A stretch of DNA of 34,142 nucleotides, from contig CAZSZC010000011.1 in NCBI GenBank assembly GCA_964610775.1, positions 1 through 34,142 on the forward strand, in the 5' to 3' direction. A model generated the notes under the pieces. It was not told where the DNA came from. It did no database searches and saw nothing but the letters and a program-made list of their open reading frames with translations. Position numbers and translations under genes: made by a program. Below are positions 29,481-34,142 of this stretch, piece by piece. Origin of the DNA: CAZPWF01 sp964610775. Lineage in GTDB: Bacteria; Patescibacteriota; Saccharimonadia; Saccharimonadales; JACQNP01. Positions within the stretch are counted from its first letter, which is position 1. Every line of letters begins with the position of its first letter.

Positions 29481-30197
29481 ATGACTGAATTAACTCAAAG
29501 GCAACAGAAAATACTGCAAGCTATTGTTGAGCAGTATGCAGAAGTAGCAAGTCCCGTAGGGTCTAGTTTGTTGGCGAAGGTATTTAATGTTTCTTCAGCA
29601 ACAATTCGCGCCGAAATGGCAGAATTAGAACGCTCTGGTTATATCGCCCAACCACATACAAGTGCTGGCCGAGTGCCAACCGACAAAGGCTATCGTTTCT
29701 ACGTTAACAATATTCAAAATAGTGCAAAAGAGACTCTAGCAGAGAATCGAGCTGAGAAAGCACTGACTTCTCGAGTTGGTCACGGTGGCGTGCCAGAACG
29801 TATGATACGCAATGCCGTCGATACGCTCGTTGAGCTGACACATAATCTTGGCTTGGCTACAATCGGCAACCAGCTTTACATGAGTGGGCTTAGTAATCTA
29901 TTTGGCCAACCAGAATTTATGAATGGTGGCCAAGTCCAGCAAGTTGCGAGTTTGCTGGACAATCTTGAGCCATGGCTCAGAGAGGCAGCGCCAAATCAAC
30001 CACTGAGTGTCTATATAGGTAGCGAAAACCCGATTGGCCGTAGCGCACAGTGTTCGTTAATAATTAGCCGTTTTAGAAGTCCATATTCTGACGCTAGCTA
30101 CATTGGAGTACTTGGCCCAACTCGTCAGAGTTATCGAGACGTAATGGGACTAGTTGAGCATGCTGGTCGAGCGCTAGAAGGAGCATTATATGAGTAA
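29481..30197 (+). CDS. hrcA: Heat-inducible repressor HrcA, short form
   Basis: 238 residues against about 340 usually. N-terminal winged helix (LTQRQQKILQAIVEQYAEVA ... SSATIRAEMAELERSGYIAQ and PHTSAGRVPTDKGYRFYVN) is intact. A C-terminal GAF-like part is recognisable (SVYIGSENPIG, CSLIISRFR, GVLGPTRQSYRDVM), but the inserted dimerisation domain between them is greatly reduced. It represses its own operon through the CIRCE site just upstream. GGAG lies 11 nt before the ATG. Its last 8 bases overlap grpE. Confidence 0.92.
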   Translation: MTELTQRQQKILQAIVEQYAEVASPVGSSLLAKVFNVSSATIRAEMAELERSGYIAQPHTSAGRVPTDKGYRFYVNNIQNSAKETLAENRAEKALTSRVGHGGVPERMIRNAVDTLVELTHNLGLATIGNQLYMSGLSNLFGQPEFMNGGQVQQVASLLDNLEPWLREAAPNQPLSVYIGSENPIGRSAQCSLIISRFRSPYSDASYIGVLGPTRQSYRDVMGLVEHAGRALEGALYE

Positions 30198-30657
30198 AAA
30201 ACCTACAATTGCTGAATTGCAGCAACAAATTACTGATCTCACGGATGCTTTGCAGCGTGAGCGAGCTGATGTTATCAATGTGCGGAGACGCCATGAAGAA
30301 CAGATAAGCTCTATTCGGGATCATGTTAAAGCGAATGTGGTTCGTGATCTACTACCAGTCATCGATAACTTTGAGCGAGCACTCAAGCACGTTCCCAAAG
30401 AACTAGAAGGTAATGACTACATCAAGGGGGTGCAAGGCGTCGTCAAGCAATTTGAGGATACGCTAACCCAGATGGGCGTTGTCCGCATCAAAACCGTGGG
30501 TGAAGTATTTGACCCACGATTACATGAGGCGGTCAGCATGGAAGAGGGTGACGGTACGATTGAAGTCGTTTGCGAGGAACTTCAATCTGGTTACCAACTC
30601 GGCGATCAAGTGATTCGCCACGCAATGGTTAAGGTAAAGATGGAAAAGGAGAAATAA
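30190..30657 (+). CDS. grpE: Nucleotide exchange factor GrpE
   Basis: 155 residues. Long N-terminal helix (IAELQQQITDLTDALQRERA) for the dimeric coiled coil, then the GrpE head domain: VVRDLLPVIDNFERALKHVP, GVQGVVKQFEDTLTQMGV, VGEVFDPRLHEAVSMEEGDG and YQLGDQVIRHAMVKV. It promotes ADP release from DnaK. AAGGAG precedes the ATG, and the start overlaps the end of hrcA, indicating translational coupling. Confidence 0.95.
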   Translation: MSKKPTIAELQQQITDLTDALQRERADVINVRRRHEEQISSIRDHVKANVVRDLLPVIDNFERALKHVPKELEGNDYIKGVQGVVKQFEDTLTQMGVVRIKTVGEVFDPRLHEAVSMEEGDGTIEVVCEELQSGYQLGDQVIRHAMVKVKMEKEK

Positions 30658-30659
30658 TT

Positions 30660-32576
30660 ATGGGTAAAATCATAGGAATCGATTTAGGAACAACAAACTC
30701 TGCAATGGCAGTCATGCAGGCTGGCAAACCAGAGATTATTGCTAATAGCGAAGGTCAACGAACAACACCAAGCGTTGTGGCTGTTAATAAGAACGGCGAA
30801 CGACTTGTGGGTCAAGTGGCTCGTCGTCAACAGGTAACCAATCCTAAGAATACTGTTTATGAAGTGAAGCGCCTGATTGGTCGTCGCTGGGAAGATAAAG
30901 AAGTCCAACGAGATATCAAGCTTATGGGCTATGAAATGGTCAAGAGCAAAACTGGTGTGAAAGTTAAGATGGGCGATAAGGAATATAGCTCAGAAGAAAT
31001 CAGTGCCATGGTGCTCGGTAAACTCAAGGCTGATGCCGAAAGTTTCCTAGGGGGTCCAGTTACCGAAGCAGTTATTACTGTACCAGCTTACTTTGATGAC
31101 TCACAGCGCCAGGCAACCAAAGACGCTGGCAAGATCGCTGGTCTAGAAGTAAAGCGCATTATTAACGAACCAACTGCTGCGGCACTTGCCTACGGACTCG
31201 ATAAAGGTGGCAACAAGGATGAAAAGATTGCCGTATATGACCTTGGTGGCGGTACTTTTGATGTTTCAATTCTAGAGCTTGGTGATGGAGTGTTTGAGGT
31301 AAAGAGCACTAACGGTGACACGCATTTAGGTGGTGCCGATTTCGACAGAGTATTGGTTAACTATTTTGTTGATGAATTCAAGAAAGAACACGGACTAGAT
31401 GTTTCTGATGATAACGCAGCTATGCAACGTCTACGTGATGAAGCCGAAAAGGCCAAGATTGAATTGTCTACGACCAACGAAGTGAACATCAATCTTCCTT
31501 TCTTGACCGCTGACGCTGATGGTCCTAAGCACTTTGAACATAAACTGACTCGAGCTAAACTCGAACAACTTGTTGGCGATTTGATTGATAAGACTGCTAA
31601 TCCCTGCGAAAAGGCCCTGAAAGATGCTGGACTTAAAGCCAGTGAAATTGATGCTGTAGTTTTGGTTGGTGGCATGACTCGTATGCCTGCTGTACAGGAA
31701 AAAGTAAAGAAGATATTTGGCAAAGATCCTATGAAGGGCGTAAACCCTGACGAAGTTGTGGCCGTTGGTGCTGCAATTCAAGGTGGTGTTTTACAGGGCG
31801 ATGTCAAAGACGTACTTCTATTAGATGTTACGCCACTAAGTCTTGGTATTGAGACCCTCGGTGGAGTTGCTACCAAGTTGATTGAACGAAATACTACAAT
31901 CCCAAGCAGCAAAAGCGAGACATTTAGCACGGCAGCTGACAATCAACCACAAGTAGAAATTCATGTGGTACAGGGTGAGCGTGAAATGGTGGCCGACAAC
32001 AAATCACTTGGACGTTTTGTGCTTGATGGTATTCCACCAGCCCCACGCGGTATCCCGCAGATTGAAGTGACATTTAATATTGATGCAAATGGTATTTTGA
32101 ATGTAACTGCTAAGGATAAGGGTTCGGGCAAAGAACAGAGCATTACTATTCAGAACAGTGGCAACTTAGATAAAGACGAAGTTGAGAAAATGGCGAAAGA
32201 TGCTGAAGCCAACGCTGAAGAGGATAAAAAGAAGCGGGAAGCAATCGACGCTCGAAACACTCTCGATAACGCTGTCTATCAGGCCGAGAAAATGAAGACT
32301 GACTATAAGGATAAGCTAGCCGAAGAAGATGTGAAGACACTTGATGAAGCCGTTGAAGCCGCCAAGAAAGTTATTTCAGATGAGAAGGCTGACAAAGATT
32401 CGTTAGAAGCGGCTGCTAAAGAATTGAGCGAAAAGATCATGCCAATTGGCGCTAAGATGTACGAACAGGCATCTAAAGAGGAAGCTTCTGACGAAGGTGA
32501 AAAGAAGTCAGACAAGAAGGACAAAAAATCTGATAAAGACGATACGGTTGAAGGCGAAGTCGTCGACGAAAAATAA
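30660..32576 (+). CDS. dnaK: Chaperone DnaK (Hsp70)
   Basis: 638 residues. ATPase domain with IGIDLGTTNSAMAVM (phosphate 1), VPAYFDDSQRQATKDAGKIA, DLGGGTFDVSILE (phosphate 2) and VVLVGGMTRMPAVQ (adenosine). Substrate domain (VTPLSLGIETLGGVATKLIE then RNTTIPSSKSE) and a charged tail rich in K, D, E and S. It starts 2 bp after grpE with its own AAGGAG. No dnaJ follows; the co-chaperone must be encoded elsewhere. Confidence 0.98.
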   Translation: MGKIIGIDLGTTNSAMAVMQAGKPEIIANSEGQRTTPSVVAVNKNGERLVGQVARRQQVTNPKNTVYEVKRLIGRRWEDKEVQRDIKLMGYEMVKSKTGVKVKMGDKEYSSEEISAMVLGKLKADAESFLGGPVTEAVITVPAYFDDSQRQATKDAGKIAGLEVKRIINEPTAAALAYGLDKGGNKDEKIAVYDLGGGTFDVSILELGDGVFEVKSTNGDTHLGGADFDRVLVNYFVDEFKKEHGLDVSDDNAAMQRLRDEAEKAKIELSTTNEVNINLPFLTADADGPKHFEHKLTRAKLEQLVGDLIDKTANPCEKALKDAGLKASEIDAVVLVGGMTRMPAVQEKVKKIFGKDPMKGVNPDEVVAVGAAIQGGVLQGDVKDVLLLDVTPLSLGIETLGGVATKLIERNTTIPSSKSETFSTAADNQPQVEIHVVQGEREMVADNKSLGRFVLDGIPPAPRGIPQIEVTFNIDANGILNVTAKDKGSGKEQSITIQNSGNLDKDEVEKMAKDAEANAEEDKKKREAIDARNTLDNAVYQAEKMKTDYKDKLAEEDVKTLDEAVEAAKKVISDEKADKDSLEAAAKELSEKIMPIGAKMYEQASKEEASDEGEKKSDKKDKKSDKDDTVEGEVVDEK

Positions 32577-32578
32577 GT

Positions 32579-32863
32579 ATGGTTAGTGATATTGACCCAA
32601 ATCTAAGGATTGCAATTGCATCCCAAGATAGTGATTTGCAAGCCCTGTTTGAGTTAGAAATTTTGGGATCAACATCATCAGTTAGTGAGACACGAGCGGA
32701 CATCATTGAGCTATATTCAGATGAAGAAGTTTTACAGCTTCGTCAAGACATAATGAGGCAATATGATTTATCTGAAAATGATATGAGGCGAGCCATTGGG
32801 CGTTGTGTAGCTTTAGTAACTAGAGGCGTAAATATCGGATTTGTCCCACAAATTGAAAAGTAG
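32579..32863 (+). CDS. Unrecognised small protein linked to dnaK
   Basis: 94 residues, starting 2 bp after the dnaK stop, so it is the last gene of the CIRCE operon unless read separately. Acidic and helical (SDEEVLQLRQDIMRQYDLSE, NDMRRAIGRCVALVTRGVN). No signal peptide or membrane helix. It holds the place where dnaJ often sits but has no J-domain (no HPD). Unknown function. Confidence 0.6.
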   Translation: MVSDIDPNLRIAIASQDSDLQALFELEILGSTSSVSETRADIIELYSDEEVLQLRQDIMRQYDLSENDMRRAIGRCVALVTRGVNIGFVPQIEK

Positions 32864-32876
32864 CATAATGTAACTC

Positions 32877-33449
32877 ATGTTAAATAAAAAGTTAGATAAT
32901 ATACATTTTTGGGTGTTAACTGTTGGCGGATTGCTAGGAATGGTCGCTATGACTTGGCAAGCAAGTGAGAGAATTAGTATGCTCAAAAATCCAAGCATAT
33001 CACTCAATTGTAATCTAAGTCCGGTGATTGATTGTGGAACAGTATTGGGAAATAAACTAGCAGCTTTATTTGGGTTCCCAAATGCATTTATTGGCATGAT
33101 AGTTTTTGCAATGCTTGCTCTTGCTGGTATTGCTGGGATTACAGGTGTGAAATTTACCAAGAATTTTAAAAATGTTGTGCTATCACTATCTACCATTCTT
33201 ATTATGTTTAGTATGTGGTTTTTTGCTGCAAGTTTGTACTCAATAGGAAAGATCTGTATATTCTGTGTGGTTGGCTGGATAGTGAGCGTGCCGATATTCA
33301 TCTATAGCCTGATAAGTTGGTTATCGGACAAAAAAGACTCCAAGCTATTACCGATGTTACAGAATAATCATCTAGTAATTATTCTGGCTTGGTATGTAGT
33401 ATTGTTCTTGTTATTCTTATTTAGATTTAGAGAGTACTATTTTAATTAA
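32877..33449 (+). CDS. Vitamin K epoxide reductase (VKOR) family protein
   Basis: 190 residues, about five membrane helices. It re-oxidises disulfide-forming thiol enzymes by passing electrons to quinone, the role of DsbB. Two cysteine pairs are present: loop cysteines C45 and C53 (SLNCNLSPVIDCGTVLGN), and the catalytic C127-x-x-C130 (GKICIFCVVGW). GFPNAFIGM and SMWFFAASLYSIG are VKOR-typical. No fused thioredoxin domain. It implies disulfide formation in exported proteins, matching the paired cysteines in the 6476-7066 and 7073-7642 proteins. CATAAT lies 7 nt before the ATG. Confidence 0.93.
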   Translation: MLNKKLDNIHFWVLTVGGLLGMVAMTWQASERISMLKNPSISLNCNLSPVIDCGTVLGNKLAALFGFPNAFIGMIVFAMLALAGIAGITGVKFTKNFKNVVLSLSTILIMFSMWFFAASLYSIGKICIFCVVGWIVSVPIFIYSLISWLSDKKDSKLLPMLQNNHLVIILAWYVVLFLLFLFRFREYYFN

Positions 33450-33637
33450 AAAAATTTTGCGATAATCATAAAGTTTTTGTGCAAAGATTCACTTTATTGA
33501 ATGATTTTGACGGCTTAAAATCTGATATTCTCAACAGACCTGGCAGATTTATTTAGTTTCTATTTATATAATAGTTACTTAGTATTTATTGTTATTCCGC
33601 TTGTCCTAGGCTATATTCATAGCTAAAGGAGCGCGCC

Positions 33638-34142
33638 GTGGGTTTTTTATTCATCCTAGTCGTCGTTGTGCTGGTGTTTATATATTCCAGACAATCAAAA
33701 ACAACACAAAACAATCCATATATAAACTCTCAGCTAAGTAAGCGTAATGAAGAATGGGCCTCTTTTATTGCCGGCTATGCATTAGTTGCAAAATCTAAAG
33801 CAGAAAAACAGCTACTTGCCAAAATGCTCAGTGATATTAAACAGCAAGATCTGGTTGATCGTGAGTACGCCGAAAAATTACTCAGCAATTTACAGAGCAA
33901 CAAGACGATGCCTGCTGTAGCTAGCGCTGAGGTGAAGCAAGAGTTGGTTATAAATACCGAAATAGATGATAACTTGGTAGAAGAAAAGCGCGAAGAAACA
34001 CGTACAGAGTCTCATGTATCAGATAAGAAAGATGCACTTGCTATAAAACTCGACAACATATCTTTACTGTTATACTTTGGTGCATTTCTTTTCGTGGCCT
34101 CGGCGGGTTTATTTGTGAGTTTTGCTGACGTGAGTGGAGTAG
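33638..34142 (+). CDS. Large membrane protein, N-terminal part (cut by window edge)
   Basis: Frame open from GTG 33638 to the window end (168 codons). AAAGGAG lies 6 nt upstream and TATATT at 33612-33617. A membrane helix (MGFLFILVVVVLVFIYS, residues 1-17) is followed by a helical cytosolic segment (SKRNEEWASFIAGYALVAKS, KAEKQLLAKMLSDI), an acidic linker (about 90-130), then the first helix of a probable polytopic domain (LLLYFGAFLFVASAGLFVSF). The last part resembles the start of multi-helix DUF2157-like proteins, but too little is visible to decide. Confidence 0.75.
   Translation, partial: MGFLFILVVVVLVFIYSRQSKTTQNNPYINSQLSKRNEEWASFIAGYALVAKSKAEKQLLAKMLSDIKQQDLVDREYAEKLLSNLQSNKTMPAVASAEVKQELVINTEIDDNLVEEKREETRTESHVSDKKDALAIKLDNISLLLYFGAFLFVASAGLFVSFADVSGV

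Noticed and set aside
32146..32706. Antisense ORFs over dnaK and the following gene
   Set aside because: They are opposite-strand shadows of strongly conserved coding sequence, with no promoter or RBS of their own.
32579..32863. dnaJ homologue after dnaK
   Set aside because: 94 residues with no HPD motif, no G/F region and no zinc-finger cysteines.
490..33449. UGA recoded as glycine, as in some CPR lineages
   Set aside because: All genes are full length with UGA treated as stop, and none contains an in-frame TGA at a conserved glycine. UGA is merely unused as a stop.

Overview
The window looks like a chromosomal segment of a Patescibacteria/CPR bacterium, most probably a Saccharibacterium (TM7). 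It is AT-rich and uses the standard code without UGA readthrough. It carries compact core genes beside many short unrecognised membrane proteins, and families typical of that group: DUF5665, a LysM plus Rpf-type muralytic protein, a stand-alone VKOR, a long GMP synthetase and DUF7144. Assignment to TM7 is an inference from gene content, not from a marker tree.

Layout. 1-1930: partial leucine-rich-repeat protein, membrane-anchored GH10 glycosidase, and a frameshifted DUF5665 gene. 1960-11800: accessory region. Nearly all genes here point to the minus strand (NRAMP-like transporter, unknowns, anchored extracellular proteins, PPase-like protein, NUDIX, 2H phosphoesterase). Most gene groups are followed by copies of one repeat element made of a tRNA-3'-end-like 'GGGCTACCA' sequence, a strong minus-strand terminator and a conserved plus-strand coding-like stretch (H-x-N-W-N...L-x-R-W). 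The array ends exactly at an initiator tRNA gene (11803-11877), whose 3' end and terminator are the apparent source of part of the repeat. This resembles a tRNA-anchored gene-cassette array and is the most unusual thing here.

12040-20000: purine interconversion genes purA, guaB and guaA (IMP to adenylosuccinate, XMP and GMP) interspersed with small membrane proteins, an Rpf-like muralytic enzyme, a promoter/operator/terminator unit encoding only two tiny peptides, a CAT-anticodon tRNA with a tRNA fragment in front of it, and a NUDIX gene coupled to guaA. 20084-27001: collinear unknown gene, tilS, ftsH, murJ and lepA. 27132-29423: two divergent guanylate-kinase-like proteins around a peroxiredoxin, and a small unknown protein. 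29420-33449: a CIRCE-controlled hrcA-grpE-dnaK operon (no dnaJ) followed by a small unknown gene and VKOR. 33638-end: start of a polytopic membrane protein.

Expression signals. Many first-in-operon genes have a TATAAT-like -10 box ending exactly 9 nt before the start codon and no ribosome binding site, the signature of leaderless mRNAs. A second group (guaB, rpf-like, DUF7144, grpE, dnaK, last gene) has strong Shine-Dalgarno sequences. None of the 34 complete genes or the frameshifted one ends in TGA.
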